A stretch of DNA of 64,000 nt from Methylobacillus gramineus (GCF_020532675.1 NZ_JAJAVE010000001.1:1488001-1552000), one strand, 5' to 3'; shown: positions 44,367 to 54,883, counted from the first letter of the stretch. Notes: generated by a model from the sequence alone, not told the origin. Program-made: numbers and translations.

Positions 44367-46321
44367 GCAGCGTTTTCCTCCAAAGCCTCCTCGAAATGAA
44401 GCGCATTATGCATATGCTGGCGTAGCACTTTGAGGTCAGCCATTTGTGCCTGTATGCTTTTCTCTATAGTTTCAAGCTCGCCAATACGGTCTTCCAAGGT
44501 ATCCGTGGCCTTATAGATACGCTTGATACTTTCCAGACGTCTACGCAATTGCAGTTGATGCTCACGTACTTGAGACTCCATTGGCGCAATCACTGCCTTG
44601 AGCCAGTTTTCCACATCATGATTGGCGACTTCATACACATGGATCACACGGCTCGCCAAGGTCTCGAAAAATTTAGACGTCAATGTCATTTTTTCGTTCG
44701 TAATCATATTCAATGCTGTATTGAATTGTTCTCGATACGCTCGTTCCAGCTTTGCCAACTCTTTCTGGTAACGTAGTGTCGAGAATGCCGGCGGCTCTGC
44801 TTTACGCAAGCCATGATCCTTGGCAAATTTTTCATACATGGCATCCATCATGCGCTTGATCTCGTCAATCTGAGTATCAGACTGCACCAGCCTGTCCCTG
44901 AGATCAGCAAAAAAGCCATCCATGGCAGTACGGATACTCTTAGTAAAACTGGCACTGATCATGGTATTGCGGGTATTGGTCACATGCACTTTGAGTGCTT
45001 CCATACCGAGCAGGGTAAATAGCTTATTGGTTTGTTGCGAGAATACGCTACGCAAGGCCTGAAAGCGCTGCAGCCCTTTTTCGAAGATTTCCTTGTCAAC
45101 CTTGACCTTGTTCATCATATGTTCAATGACGTCTTCGTTCTTGCCACGCAAGCCACGCAATTCCTCCAGCTGCTCATTCAAGCTGGCAAGTCGCGCATCC
45201 AGAATCAGGTTGGAATTCCCAACCAGATCATCTATCTCACTTTGGGTATTGTCCCGGACAATTTCCTTTTTGGAAGGAATCAACTCATCCGATAAAGCCT
45301 TCTCAAGTGCTGGCAGACCACTCCGGGCAAGCAAGTCATCATCGCCAGCAATTTTGGCCAACAGACCTTTCTGGGCTGAGATTGGGAAAATCTGGCTTTC
45401 CTGCAAGCCGAGCAATTCTGCACTGGACCTGGTTTGCTTGTTGATCTCACGGCTAATCTCTTCATCGTCGCGCAGCTCATCCCACAAACCATCGATTTTG
45501 TTCAGCACCGCCAAACGCCCTTTTTGCTTCCAGCGCGTTCCGCTGATGTACTGGCGCCAGACATCGATTTCAGACTTGGTCACCCCGGTATCCGCTGCCA
45601 GAATAAACAAGACGGCATGGGCATTGGGCAGCATGTTCAGGGTCAATTCAGGCTCAGTACCAATCGCATTCAGGCCAGGGGTATCAAGAATCACCAACCC
45701 CTGTTCAAGCAAGGGGTGAGGAAAATTAATCACCGCATAACGCCAGCATGGAATATCCACACTGCCATCACTATTGAGGCTCAGAGCATCGTCTGCACTA
45801 TTGGCATCAAACAGGCCATAGCGCTCTGCTTCTTCAACCGTCACACGCTTGGTGCGACTCACCTCCTTGAACACCTCCACCATGCTGTCGCTATTGGCTA
45901 CATCAAACGGGAGAGCAGTCCACTCTTCCGGATAGCGCTTGTATTCAGTCGTGGTAGCGTCAGACGTACGGGTTTCTATCGGAAGCAATTGCAGGGAGGT
46001 TGGCTTGGTGGCGTCGTAAAGTAACTCGGTGGGACACATCGTGGTACGCCCGGCGCTGGAGGGAAGCAGGCGTTGACCATAATCGGGGAAAAAAATGGCG
46101 TTGATTAACTCAGACTTTCCGCGTGAAAATTCGGCAACAAATGCCACATTGAGTTTGTCCTCACGCAAGCGCTCAAGCAGTTGTTGCAGACGCAACTCCA
46201 ATTGCGCATCGTTCAACTCTTGCTCATTGAGCCAGTTGCGATAGTCGCAAATCGTCTCCACCAAGGCTTTACGCCACTCCGTATACACCTCAAAATGACG
46301 TGTCAGCTTATTACCTGCCAT
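44363..46321 (-). CDS. Dynamin-like GTPase
   Basis: A 652-residue large GTPase. The P-loop is EFSRGKSELINAIF (about residues 64-77), followed by Thr in SSAGRTTMCPTE, DTPGLNAIG (G3) and LNKIDGLWDEL (G4). Long helical and coiled-coil regions (about 340-640) correspond to the stalk of bacterial dynamin-like proteins. These proteins bind and remodel membranes. No partner dynamin gene is adjacent; instead it is translationally coupled to ccoS, an unusual pairing. Confidence 0.88.
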   Translation of the reverse strand: MAGNKLTRHFEVYTEWRKALVETICDYRNWLNEQELNDAQLELRLQQLLERLREDKLNVAFVAEFSRGKSELINAIFFPDYGQRLLPSSAGRTTMCPTELLYDATKPTSLQLLPIETRTSDATTTEYKRYPEEWTALPFDVANSDSMVEVFKEVSRTKRVTVEEAERYGLFDANSADDALSLNSDGSVDIPCWRYAVINFPHPLLEQGLVILDTPGLNAIGTEPELTLNMLPNAHAVLFILAADTGVTKSEIDVWRQYISGTRWKQKGRLAVLNKIDGLWDELRDDEEISREINKQTRSSAELLGLQESQIFPISAQKGLLAKIAGDDDLLARSGLPALEKALSDELIPSKKEIVRDNTQSEIDDLVGNSNLILDARLASLNEQLEELRGLRGKNEDVIEHMMNKVKVDKEIFEKGLQRFQALRSVFSQQTNKLFTLLGMEALKVHVTNTRNTMISASFTKSIRTAMDGFFADLRDRLVQSDTQIDEIKRMMDAMYEKFAKDHGLRKAEPPAFSTLRYQKELAKLERAYREQFNTALNMITNEKMTLTSKFFETLASRVIHVYEVANHDVENWLKAVIAPMESQVREHQLQLRRRLESIKRIYKATDTLEDRIGELETIEKSIQAQMADLKVLRQHMHNALHFEEALEENAA

Positions 46322-46515
46322 AGCACCCCCCGATGCTTTTTATTTAGCTAGCACTCTAGCATGGTTGTGTAAATAATCAAATGAATCATACAGCTAATAC
46401 ATATAGTTGAAGCGGTATCCGGACAAGCGGAAACATTGTACGGACAGACGGTATTTTGAAGGCTGATTGCACATTCTGCTATCATCGCCTTTTAGCATTT
46501 TCCGGCACGACAGAC

Positions 46516-46899
46516 ATGAGCGGCTTGAGTCCAGATTCCCCTCGTCCCACAGATATCCGCCTGCATCAGGCATCGCGCAAACTGGATATCTCTTTTGACA
46601 ATGGATTGAGTGGCACCCTCTCCTGTGAATTTCTCCGCGTGTACTCGCCTTCCGCAGAAGTACGAGGTCACGGGGCAGGTCAGGAAGTGCTACAAACCGG
46701 CAAGCAGGACGTCAATATCACGGCAATTGAACCTATAGGTCACTATGCCGTAAAACTGACCTTCACTGATGGTCACAACAGCGGCCTCTACTCATGGGAC
46801 TACCTGTATGAATTGCTGGAAAATCATGATGCCCTATGGCAAAAGTATATAGAGAGGCTAGAGGCCTCCAATGCTAACCGTAGCCCTGAAAACCAGTAA
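46516..46899 (+). CDS. DUF971 (gamma-butyrobetaine hydroxylase-like N-domain) protein
   Basis: A 127-residue DUF971 protein (PTDIRLHQASRKLDISFDNG, LSCEFLRVYSPSAEVRGHG, YAVKLTFTDGHNSGLYSWDYLYEL). The domain is a small Fe-S/zinc-like fold also found on gamma-butyrobetaine hydroxylase. A conserved neighbour of ubiE in betaproteobacteria, function unclear. The ATG at 46516 is preferred; a longer frame from 46456 encodes an unrelated leader. Confidence 0.88.
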   Translation: MSGLSPDSPRPTDIRLHQASRKLDISFDNGLSGTLSCEFLRVYSPSAEVRGHGAGQEVLQTGKQDVNITAIEPIGHYAVKLTFTDGHNSGLYSWDYLYELLENHDALWQKYIERLEASNANRSPENQ

Positions 46900-46938
46900 T
46901 TACAATATAGTCAGCGGCGACAACTTGGAAATTAAAAG

Positions 46939-47679
46939 ATGAGCGACAATACAAAAACCCACTTCGGCTTCGAGACCGTGGATGAAAGAGACAAGGCCCG
47001 CAAGGTAGGCGAAGTATTTCACTCCGTGGCCAGAAAATATGACCTGATGAATGATGTCATGTCAGCGGGCCTGCACCGGGCATGGAAGCGTTTCACGGTG
47101 GAAATTAGCGGAGTCAAAGCTGGTGACCGCGTACTGGATGTTGCGGGTGGTAGCGGTGATCTTTCCCGTCTGTTTTCGAACAAAGTCGGGCCGGATGGCC
47201 AAGTGATACTCACCGACATCAATGCCTCAATGCTGGCTGTGGGCCGTGATCGCCTCATAGATGAAGGCAAGGCTGTGCCTGCATTGCAATGTGATGCAGA
47301 AAAACTGCCTTTCCCGGACCAATATTTTGACTGCGTGATTGTCGCATTTGGCTTGCGCAATATGACGCATAAAGACAAGGCGCTGGCCGAGATGCAGCGT
47401 GTGCTCAAGACTGGTGGCCGCTTGCTGGTCCTGGAATTTTCTCAGGTATGGAAGCCATTGGCACCGCTTTATGATGCCTATTCATTCAAGCTGCTGCCCT
47501 TCATGGGTAAGCTGTTTGCCAATGATGCAGATAGCTATCGCTACCTTGCTGAATCTATTCGCATGCACCCGGATCAGGAAACCCTGAAGCACATGATGCT
47601 GGAAGCCGGGTTGGGTAAAGTTGACTATTACAATCTGGCCGCAGGGGTTGTCGCCCTGCACAAAGGCTGGAAAACCTGA
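46939..47679 (+). CDS. ubiE: Ubiquinone/menaquinone biosynthesis C-methyltransferase
   Basis: A 246-residue SAM methyltransferase. [36 protein letters not shown] is the UbiE start signature. The SAM site is [14 protein letters not shown], and [32 protein letters not shown] is the C-terminal signature. It methylates C2 of 2-polyprenyl-6-methoxy-1,4-benzoquinol. It is the first gene of a ubiE-ubiJ-ubiB cluster. Confidence 0.97.
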   Translation: MSDNTKTHFGFETVDERDKARKVGEVFHSVARKYDLMNDVMSAGLHRAWKRFTVEISGVKAGDRVLDVAGGSGDLSRLFSNKVGPDGQVILTDINASMLAVGRDRLIDEGKAVPALQCDAEKLPFPDQYFDCVIVAFGLRNMTHKDKALAEMQRVLKTGGRLLVLEFSQVWKPLAPLYDAYSFKLLPFMGKLFANDADSYRYLAESIRMHPDQETLKHMMLEAGLGKVDYYNLAAGVVALHKGWKT

Positions 47680-47707
47680 TCACGAACAGAATATAGAAAT
47701 CAAGCCC

Positions 47708-48298
47708 ATGCTCAAGCCTGTCTTAACACGCCTACTCAACCACCTGCTGACACAGAACAGCTGGGCACGCAGCCTGCTACACCCTTTTGGTGGCAAGAAC
47801 GCACGCTTCATCATCCAGCCCCTGAGTGCAACCGTTGCAGTTCTGGAGGATGGCGGGCTGGCGATCGCAGGTGAGGCGGCCATCACTGATGCCACCATCA
47901 CGATTTCGCTACCCGTTGCTTTACGGATACTGTCTGGTGATGAAACAGCTGGTGCACAAGCCGTCATCGAGGGGGATACAGAATTTGCCACTGCCCTTTC
48001 GCGCATACTACAAGGCATGTCCTGGGAATATGAAGAAGACCTGAGTCACATTGTGGGAGATGTACCAGCCCACGAAATCGCCAAATTTGGCCGCAATGCA
48101 GTAGAACAGGTCAGGAAAAAAAGTATCAGCGTCGCGGGCATGTTTGCCGAATATTGGCAGGAAGAAATGCCATTGATTGCAAAAAAACGGCATATCAACC
48201 AGTTTTTGCAAAACGTGGATATCCTGCACGAAGATACTGAGCGTCTTGAAAAACGCATCCAAAAGCTTCAATCCCGCTCCTCTGCGACTAACAGCTAA
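47708..48298 (+). CDS. ubiJ: Ubiquinone biosynthesis accessory factor UbiJ
   Basis: A 196-residue protein with an N-terminal SCP2 lipid-binding domain (about 15-115: FIIQPLSATVAVLEDGGLAIAGEAAITDATITISLPVALRILSGDE) and a C-terminal coiled coil (about 170-190). Position between ubiE and ubiB identifies it as UbiJ, which helps hold the Ubi complex and its lipid substrates. The ATG at 47708 starts the domain; the longer frame from 47621 overlaps ubiE. Confidence 0.93.
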   Translation: MLKPVLTRLLNHLLTQNSWARSLLHPFGGKNARFIIQPLSATVAVLEDGGLAIAGEAAITDATITISLPVALRILSGDETAGAQAVIEGDTEFATALSRILQGMSWEYEEDLSHIVGDVPAHEIAKFGRNAVEQVRKKSISVAGMFAEYWQEEMPLIAKKRHINQFLQNVDILHEDTERLEKRIQKLQSRSSATNS

Positions 48299-48319
48299 TC
48301 CAGAAAGACTTTATTCGCG

Positions 48320-49864
48320 ATGCGTTTTATCCGGCTATTCAACATCATCTTTGTCACCCTGCGCTTTGGTCTTGATGAATTTATGCTGGGGCACACCCGC
48401 CTGCGCCCCTTGCAACGCCCTGTCAACCTGCTGTTATTCTGGCGCAACACCTCCAGCCCCAGAGGAGAAAGATTAAGGCTTGCCCTGGAATCTTTAGGCC
48501 CTATTTTCGTCAAGTTCGGCCAGATGCTTTCCACCCGCCGCGACCTGATCCCGCTTGACCTAGCAGACGAACTGGCAAAGCTGCAGGATAGAGTCCCCGC
48601 CTTCCCTTACAGCGATGTCCAGGCCATCATAGAAACGTCCTTTGGCAAACCCATTCTGGACGTTTTTGAGCAGTTTGATATTGAGCCGATTGCCAGTGCA
48701 TCAGTGGCCCAGGTGCACTTTGCAATCCTGCCGGGAGGTACTCCGGTCGCGGTCAAGATTTTGCGTCCTGGCATCAGTACCGTCATTGAGAAAGACTTGC
48801 GACTGCTGGATGGAGCAGCCTGGCTATTGCAAACCCTATCCTCAGACGGCAAACGCCTCAAGCCCCGTGAAGTGGTCGCAGAATTTTCCCGTCATATTCA
48901 CAGCGAACTCGACCTGATGCTGGAAGCAGCGAATTGCAGCCTGCTGGGCCGCAATTTTGCCGACAAGCGCCTGCTGCTGGTACCTGAAGTCTATTGGGAC
49001 TGGTGCCACGAGCAAGTCATGGTCATGGAGCGCATGAATGGCACACCAGTCAGCCAGGTCGCCTACATGCGCGAGATTGGCGTTGATATTCCCAAGCTGG
49101 CACGCGACGGGGTAGAGATTTTCTTCACCCAGGTGTTCCGTGATGGTTTCTTCCATGCAGATATGCACCCCGGTAACGTACAGGTTGCCGCAGATGGTCG
49201 CTATGTCGCACTGGATTTTGGCATCATGGGTACATTGAGCGATCAGGATAAACAATACCTCGCTCGCAACTTCCTGGCTTTTTTCCGCAGGGATTATAGA
49301 GAAGTTGCCCGCGCCCATATCGAATCCGGCTGGGCCCCCAAGGATACGCCGCTGGATGAATTTGAAACTGCCATCCGTGCCGTCTGTGAGCCCATTTTTG
49401 ACAAGCCGCTCAAGGAAATTTCTTTCGGCAAGGTATTGCTGCGCCTGTTTCAGACTTCGCGTCGGTTTGGCGTTGAAATCCAGCCGCAACTGGCCATGTT
49501 GCAGAAAACCCTGCTGAATGTGGAAGGCCTTGGACGCGACCTGGATCCCAACCTGGATTTATGGAAAACTGCGCGCCCCTATCTGGAGCGATGGATGTCG
49601 GAGCAAATGGGCTGGCGCAGCGCATTGGATAACCTCAAGGCTGAATTGCCTTACTGGGGCAAGATACTGCCGCAAATGCCACGCTTGCTACACCAGCAAC
49701 TGGAGCGCAACCTTGAGCATGCACCTGGCAATATAGAATTGCAGTTAATCCTGCAGGAACATCAGCGCCAAAGCCGATGGTTACGCCTGATTGCCGTGGT
49801 ATTGATATTGCTGGTCATATTACAGCTCGCCACTACATTCTGGCTGCCGACACATTCAGGATAA
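48320..49864 (+). CDS. ubiB: UbiB (ABC1/ADCK) atypical kinase-like ubiquinone factor
   Basis: A 514-residue UbiB. The KxGQ motif is in [20 protein letters not shown], the Ala-rich loop in [11 protein letters not shown], and the catalytic regions in [13 protein letters not shown] and [12 protein letters not shown]. The C-terminal membrane segments are [20 protein letters not shown]. It is an inner-membrane ATPase that promotes extraction or delivery of ubiquinone intermediates. It is the third gene of the ubi cluster. Confidence 0.96.
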   Translation: MRFIRLFNIIFVTLRFGLDEFMLGHTRLRPLQRPVNLLLFWRNTSSPRGERLRLALESLGPIFVKFGQMLSTRRDLIPLDLADELAKLQDRVPAFPYSDVQAIIETSFGKPILDVFEQFDIEPIASASVAQVHFAILPGGTPVAVKILRPGISTVIEKDLRLLDGAAWLLQTLSSDGKRLKPREVVAEFSRHIHSELDLMLEAANCSLLGRNFADKRLLLVPEVYWDWCHEQVMVMERMNGTPVSQVAYMREIGVDIPKLARDGVEIFFTQVFRDGFFHADMHPGNVQVAADGRYVALDFGIMGTLSDQDKQYLARNFLAFFRRDYREVARAHIESGWAPKDTPLDEFETAIRAVCEPIFDKPLKEISFGKVLLRLFQTSRRFGVEIQPQLAMLQKTLLNVEGLGRDLDPNLDLWKTARPYLERWMSEQMGWRSALDNLKAELPYWGKILPQMPRLLHQQLERNLEHAPGNIELQLILQEHQRQSRWLRLIAVVLILLVILQLATTFWLPTHSG

Positions 49865-49993
49865 GCCCTGACGACAAGGCTGTTGATTCTTCGTGAGAAA
49901 GTCGCCAGTCTTGCCCAGTTTTTGCTAGAATCTGCCAGCCAAAAATAAGCTCGTCACAATTTCATCGATCATTATTAGCAAAGGGCCGGTTTA

Positions 49994-51469
49994 GTGCTGA
50001 TCTGGTTTGTCATTCTTTACGTCCTGGTGTCTATCAGCATCGGCCTGTTTGCCGCCACTCGTGTCAAAACCACCAAAGATTATGCCGTTGCCGGACGACA
50101 CCTGCCCCTGCCTGTCGTCATGGCCACCGTGTTTGCCACCTGGTTTGGCGCCGAAGCTGTATTCGGCATCTCGGCCACTTTCGTCAAAGACGGCCTGAAT
50201 GGCATTGTGGCAGACCCCTTTGGATCCAGCATGTGTTTGGTCATTGCAGGTGTCTTCTTTGGCACCCAGCTATACAAACTCAACATTATCACCCTGGGTG
50301 ACTTTTACCGGATGCGCTACAACCGCACCGTAGAAGTGCTCACCACCATCGCAATCGTCGTCTCTTATCTGGGCTGGGTAGCAGCCCAGATCAAGGCGCT
50401 GGGCCTGATCTTCCATATCATCACCGATGGTGCTGTCAGCCAGGAAGCCGGCATGATCCTGGGAACCGCCATCGTGCTGACCTATACAACGTTTGGCGGC
50501 ATGCTGTCTGTAGCCATCCTCGATTTTGTCCAGATGACCGTCATCATTGGTGGCATGCTCTATATCGGCTACATGGTCTCGGGCATGACCGGCGGTGTGG
50601 CGCCTGTCATCGAGCATGCGCGACTGGCCGGCAAGCTCGAATTCCTGCCTCCCGCAGACCCATGGCTCTGGGTCACGTTTATAGGCGCATGGATGACGAT
50701 GATGCTGGGGTCGATTCCACAACAGGACGTGTTTCAGCGCATCACTTCGGCCAAAAGCGCCAAGGTCGCCATTTGGGGATCCGTGCTCGGGGCTTCTGTC
50801 TATTTCTGCTTTACCTTTGTGCCCATGTTCATCGCCTATTCAGCGACCATCATCGACCCGGTATTCTTTAACAAGCTGATAGACCTGGACTCACAGCGTG
50901 TGTTGCCTACCTTGGTTCTGCAACATATGCCGCTGTTTGCGCAGGTGATCTTTTTTGGTGCCGTCCTCTCCGCCATCATGAGTTGCTCATCAGCGACCCT
51001 GCTTGCCCCATCCATCTCCTTTGCGGAGAATATCGTACGCGGCTATGTGCCACACCTGGATGACAAAGGGTTTCTCAAGGTCATGCGCATCTGCCTGGTA
51101 GGTTTCGCCGCTTGCGTGCTGTTGTATGCGCTGAATTCGGAAATGTCGATTTTTGGCATGGTGGAATCCGCCTATAAAATTACCCTGGCTGGCGCATTCG
51201 TGCCTTTGTTCTTCGGGGCATTCTGGAAACGGGCCACCAATCAGGGCGCACTGGCTGCGATTATTGGCGGGATTACTACCTGGGTCCTGATCGAAGTGCT
51301 GGTGGGCGAGCAAAGCCTGGTACCTGCACAGCTCATAGGCCTGGCAGTCAGTATTGTCGGGATGGTTGCAGGCTCATTACTCCCGCAGAAAATTGCCAGG
51401 ACAAGCCAGGAACATGCAGGCTATCTGCACAGCCATGCGGCACATCCCCATGTGCCGCACCATAAGTAA
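49994..51469 (+). CDS. Sodium:solute symporter (SSF family)
   Basis: A 491-residue protein with about 13 membrane segments and SSF hallmarks (KDYAVAGRHLPLPVVMATVFATWFGAEAVFG; GWVAAQIKALGLIF; MMLGSIPQQDVFQRITSAKSAK). The start is a GTG. The C-terminus is histidine-rich (HAGYLHSHAAHPHVPHHK). The substrate is unknown; SSF members carry sugars, amino acids, acetate or proline with Na+. It converges on the mxa operon. Confidence 0.9.
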   Translation: MLIWFVILYVLVSISIGLFAATRVKTTKDYAVAGRHLPLPVVMATVFATWFGAEAVFGISATFVKDGLNGIVADPFGSSMCLVIAGVFFGTQLYKLNIITLGDFYRMRYNRTVEVLTTIAIVVSYLGWVAAQIKALGLIFHIITDGAVSQEAGMILGTAIVLTYTTFGGMLSVAILDFVQMTVIIGGMLYIGYMVSGMTGGVAPVIEHARLAGKLEFLPPADPWLWVTFIGAWMTMMLGSIPQQDVFQRITSAKSAKVAIWGSVLGASVYFCFTFVPMFIAYSATIIDPVFFNKLIDLDSQRVLPTLVLQHMPLFAQVIFFGAVLSAIMSCSSATLLAPSISFAENIVRGYVPHLDDKGFLKVMRICLVGFAACVLLYALNSEMSIFGMVESAYKITLAGAFVPLFFGAFWKRATNQGALAAIIGGITTWVLIEVLVGEQSLVPAQLIGLAVSIVGMVAGSLLPQKIARTSQEHAGYLHSHAAHPHVPHHK

Positions 51470-51502
51470 ATCACGATCAGGCCAACCTCACTATCTTGAG
51501 GT

Positions 51503-52480
51503 TTAGGCTACCCTGGATTTCCTGATTGCCATCAGGTTGGGTAGATAGCTCGCCAATATCAGTAACAATGCCAACGACATGTAGATCCAGCGTACAGAAT
51601 AGGCGGTGACAAAGCTGGCTGCCGGTTTCTGCTTTTGCACAAAACTGTAAAACGCAGGAGCATCGTCTCCATGGATATACTGCCCATCAATCTCTTTTGC
51701 CAATACCTGTAAATATTCCGCGTCCAGCTTGGATAAATACCTGTCGTAGTCGGCTGAAGCCACTGGCGGATCCGGATCATCCTTGCTGGTGTCGTTATAG
51801 GTAATCCCCACGGCTCCCGCTGAGTTTTCCTTGGCATCAGAAGACCAATAGCCTATCCACTGATTATTGGAGTTATAGCGTGGAATAGGCACATCCTGAT
51901 TCCCCCCCACTCCAACAAAGACTACATTCTCACCGATCTGCAAATCACTAAGATCCAGTTTATTGATTGCATTGACCTTGGGGGCTTCATCCCCGTCCGT
52001 GAAAAACAACAAGCGAGCTGGCGCATTCAGTGAATCAAACACCTTGGCAGCGCCTTTCACGCCAAAGCTCAGGCGGCTATTGCCGCGCCAGGACATGCGC
52101 CATTCGAGGTGATCGATGGCATCCACAATCACGTCATAATTGGCACAGGTTTCCAGCGGCATGAACAGCAAGGCCACATCCTCAGCGGCAAACACGCCCA
52201 AGCTAAAGTAAGTCCCGCAAGGTGAAGTCTCCACCAGCTTACGCATCAGATGGCGCGTATACGCAATACGGCTCACATTCTTGCCATCCAGTTTGACATC
52301 TTCCGCATTCATGCTTTGTGAAACATCCGCCAGCAGTAAGTAATTGTGCACCTCTTGCTTGAGCTGAATCTGCGGCTTGAAAATGGCCAGCAAGAGCAGG
52401 ATAACGACAGCGAGGTACAGCGCTGACTCGTAATGGTCTTTTACCCAGCTCCAGCAATGACTCACAGACAGTTTGATCAT
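51503..52480 (-). CDS. mxaL: Methanol dehydrogenase maturation protein MxaL
   Basis: A 325-residue VWA-domain protein. Membrane segment at residues 17-35, then a periplasmic VWA domain with MIDAS motif DVSQS (about 53-57), and a C-terminal membrane segment (about 298-318). MxaL, with MxaA and MxaK, is needed for calcium incorporation in methanol dehydrogenase of methylotrophs. It is the last gene of mxaRSACKL; its start overlaps the mxaK stop. Confidence 0.9.
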   Translation of the reverse strand: MIKLSVSHCWSWVKDHYESALYLAVVILLLLAIFKPQIQLKQEVHNYLLLADVSQSMNAEDVKLDGKNVSRIAYTRHLMRKLVETSPCGTYFSLGVFAAEDVALLFMPLETCANYDVIVDAIDHLEWRMSWRGNSRLSFGVKGAAKVFDSLNAPARLLFFTDGDEAPKVNAINKLDLSDLQIGENVVFVGVGGNQDVPIPRYNSNNQWIGYWSSDAKENSAGAVGITYNDTSKDDPDPPVASADYDRYLSKLDAEYLQVLAKEIDGQYIHGDDAPAFYSFVQKQKPAASFVTAYSVRWIYMSLALLLILASYLPNLMAIRKSRVA

Positions 52481-53013
52481 GGCAGGCCTACAGGAATATT
52501 ACTCAACTCCATGCCTGCCTGTTCCTTTTGCAGACCTTGTATTCCATCAGGCAATACCAGTAACAGCAGGCTGAGATTGAATTTAGCGATACGTGAGGGT
52601 GGATCCAGCCTCAATGCCTGCTCATAGGCAATCCGCGCTTGCGATACATCATATTTGGCCTCGTCCTTGAGACTGCCATCGTCATTCAGCCGTCGCTTGA
52701 GGCCAGACAATAATAGATTGTTGCCAATGTTGTATTGAATCAATGCCTGCTCGGTTTGCTCAGGAGCTGTCTCCAGAAGTTGGCTGTAACTCTGCACCGC
52801 ATGCTTGTGGTCACCAGACTGACCCAACTTGTAAGCTGCCATCAATTTCTTTTGCAGTGGATAGGCATCGCTGCCTATCAGTCCACCTTGCTTGATCTGT
52901 TGATTCACCTGTTCAATCTGCCACCACTGACTACCTTCATAGATAGCCCCTGCCATCCCTGCCAATAGCAGCAAGCCGAGAAAGAGGTTAATCCCTTTTA
53001 TGCGGTTTCCCAT
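52477..53013 (-). CDS. mxaK: Methanol dehydrogenase maturation protein MxaK
   Basis: A 178-residue protein with an N-terminal membrane anchor (GINLFLGLLLLAGMAGAIYEG) and a helical TPR-like domain (AYKLGQSGDHKHAVQSYSQLLETAP; ARIAYEQALRLDPPSRIAKFNLSLLLLV). Its place between mxaC and mxaL identifies it. It overlaps mxaC by 16 nt. Confidence 0.88.
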   Translation of the reverse strand: MGNRIKGINLFLGLLLLAGMAGAIYEGSQWWQIEQVNQQIKQGGLIGSDAYPLQKKLMAAYKLGQSGDHKHAVQSYSQLLETAPEQTEQALIQYNIGNNLLLSGLKRRLNDDGSLKDEAKYDVSQARIAYEQALRLDPPSRIAKFNLSLLLLVLPDGIQGLQKEQAGMELSNIPVGLP

Positions 53014-53978
53014 GTATGCACCCTGAAGTTTTTGATGACGAGCATGCCCAGGCTCAATATCATGGCCAGCAGTATCAGGTCGCGGGCATAATCATGGCCG
53101 GGTACCGTCACTGAATATTGGATAATATTTTTCTCTCGGCTATCAATATCCTGAATAGCCGTTTGCAATGCCACCGGGTTATCCGCCTCGTAAGCCTTGT
53201 AAGTAATCTTGAGCGACTTAAAGAACCGATCCAGCTGTATGGCCGCTGGCCCATCGTCTGGCGGATAGATTCGCTTGCCAAAAATGCTGACATCATCCGG
53301 CTCGCGCAACACGATCCAATACAGGTTGATGCCTTTGGTTTTGATTTCCTGTTTGATCCTTTCCTTCACTCGCGGACTCAGCTTACCGGCACCGTCTGAG
53401 AGCAGGATGATGGCACGTGAGCCAGAACTCTGGATATTGTCAAACAAGGTGCTTGCCTGCGTAATGCCTGCCCCGATATTGGTCTGGTTGATACCTGAAC
53501 TCGTAGCCGCATTGATGGCGGCATGTATCGCATCCCGATTGGAGGTAATCTTCATGCCATACAGGGCAGAATTGGTGAATGCGACCACCCCCATCATGTC
53601 ATCCGGCCTGGAATCGATAAAGCGCGTGATCAGGCGACGAGCCGCCGTAGACTTGATCTCCCCTGCCCGCCCGCTGGTAGCATCGCCGGCAAAAGGATGA
53701 TCCATACTCACACTACGGTCTATCACCATCACGGTTTGTGCACCTTTGCCCACCTTGCGTACGATCTTGTCACTGCCTTGCGGCGAAGCGATCGCCAGCA
53801 CGATACTTAAAATAATGATGGCAGTGACGATTTTCAATAGCAGGTTAATGTGGTCGGAAAACCTGTCCTCCGGCACCATTTCCAGCCAGGAGTAACGTTG
53901 CCCTTCCAGGCTCTTGAGCCAGAATGGCACCATGGCAAGCGGCAACAGCAATAACGCCCAGGGATGGAGGAAGGTCAT
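52998..53978 (-). CDS. mxaC: Methanol dehydrogenase maturation protein MxaC
   Basis: A 326-residue VWA-domain membrane protein. Membrane segments are at about 5-22, 48-65 and 300-318. The MIDAS motif is DRSVS (about 87-91), with threonine and aspartate sites in SGINQTNIGAG and ILLSDGAGKL. This BatA/BatB-like architecture works with a MoxR ATPase (MxaR). It overlaps mxaA by 4 nt (ATGA). Confidence 0.9.
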   Translation of the reverse strand: MTFLHPWALLLLPLAMVPFWLKSLEGQRYSWLEMVPEDRFSDHINLLLKIVTAIIILSIVLAIASPQGSDKIVRKVGKGAQTVMVIDRSVSMDHPFAGDATSGRAGEIKSTAARRLITRFIDSRPDDMMGVVAFTNSALYGMKITSNRDAIHAAINAATSSGINQTNIGAGITQASTLFDNIQSSGSRAIILLSDGAGKLSPRVKERIKQEIKTKGINLYWIVLREPDDVSIFGKRIYPPDDGPAAIQLDRFFKSLKITYKAYEADNPVALQTAIQDIDSREKNIIQYSVTVPGHDYARDLILLAMILSLGMLVIKNFRVHTWETA

Positions 53979-54883
53979 GCCACTCTCCGCTCACAATCTC
54001 GCAAAGCGCGAGAGAACTGCTGCGTATCCTCGATAAACTTGGCTGCATCAACAGGCTGGGTGGTAAAGAGTACAGTGTCTGATCGTGCAAAAAATGCATC
54101 AATTTCGTCCTGCATCTGGCGATACTCAGGATGCTCAGCAAAAAATTGCTCCAGGTTTTGCCTGAATAGTGAGCGTCCATACACCTGATTGAATGCCTGG
54201 TGCACGTGTTGCAATGCCTGTTGCTCCTGACCGGGCGTTCTCGGCAGCTTGCGCAATTTTCTATACGCCCGTGAAAACTCGCCGCCCATGAACGGCAACC
54301 AGCGCTTGTCTGCATTGACATAAACCAGGCCAACCAATCCTGCCAGCATCAATGCTAGCGCTAGCCCGAATCGCAGTTGGTGAGTGTCAGTTTCAATCAA
54401 AAATGGCTTCATTTGTGGCTGGATATTGTCTCTGGCAGTATGAATGCTGCCAGTCACCAAGGGCGAGAACCAGAACTGCCATACGGGAATATTGACCGCT
54501 GCTGCCTCCTTGCCACCTGTGAATGCAAAGGCAGTGTCTGGCAAACGCAGCACTTTGGGTTGTTTTGCTGCACTGAATACTTGATAACTCAATGTGACAA
54601 CATATCGGCTATCATCCCCTGCTTTGTCTGTTTGCACGGCAACATCCACCAACTCCACACCCTGATTTCGCTCCCCCTTGATCGGCAGCGCAGTCGTTGA
54701 TAGTTGATAAGGCGCTTTTGATTGCAGATGTATCTCGCGCTGCAAGACATCGCCGATATGGATGCCCGTGGTCATACGAGGATTCAGCACACTCACCAGA
54801 TTGACCGGGCCTTCAGCGGCATATCCTGCTGCTGACAGGATCAGGCTGGCAACCATTAACCATAAAATCGTTACTTTTTTCAT
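53975..54883 (-). CDS. mxaA: Methanol dehydrogenase maturation protein MxaA
   Basis: A 302-residue protein with a signal peptide (ILWLMVASLILSAAGYA), a periplasmic domain, a membrane segment at about 177-195 (FGLALALMLAGLVGLVYVNADKRW), and a cytoplasmic tail with helical motifs (QEQQALQHVHQAFNQVYGRSLF). MxaA takes part in calcium insertion into methanol dehydrogenase. It overlaps both neighbours by 4 nt. A second copy lies at the left end of the window. Confidence 0.9.
   Translation of the reverse strand: MKKVTILWLMVASLILSAAGYAAEGPVNLVSVLNPRMTTGIHIGDVLQREIHLQSKAPYQLSTTALPIKGERNQGVELVDVAVQTDKAGDDSRYVVTLSYQVFSAAKQPKVLRLPDTAFAFTGGKEAAAVNIPVWQFWFSPLVTGSIHTARDNIQPQMKPFLIETDTHQLRFGLALALMLAGLVGLVYVNADKRWLPFMGGEFSRAYRKLRKLPRTPGQEQQALQHVHQAFNQVYGRSLFRQNLEQFFAEHPEYRQMQDEIDAFFARSDTVLFTTQPVDAAKFIEDTQQFSRALRDCERRVA

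Noticed and set aside
45093-45719. 208-codon plus-strand frame inside the dynamin-like gene
   Set aside because: Serine-rich antisense product typical of reading the complement of a real gene; the GTPase motifs on the minus strand are decisive.
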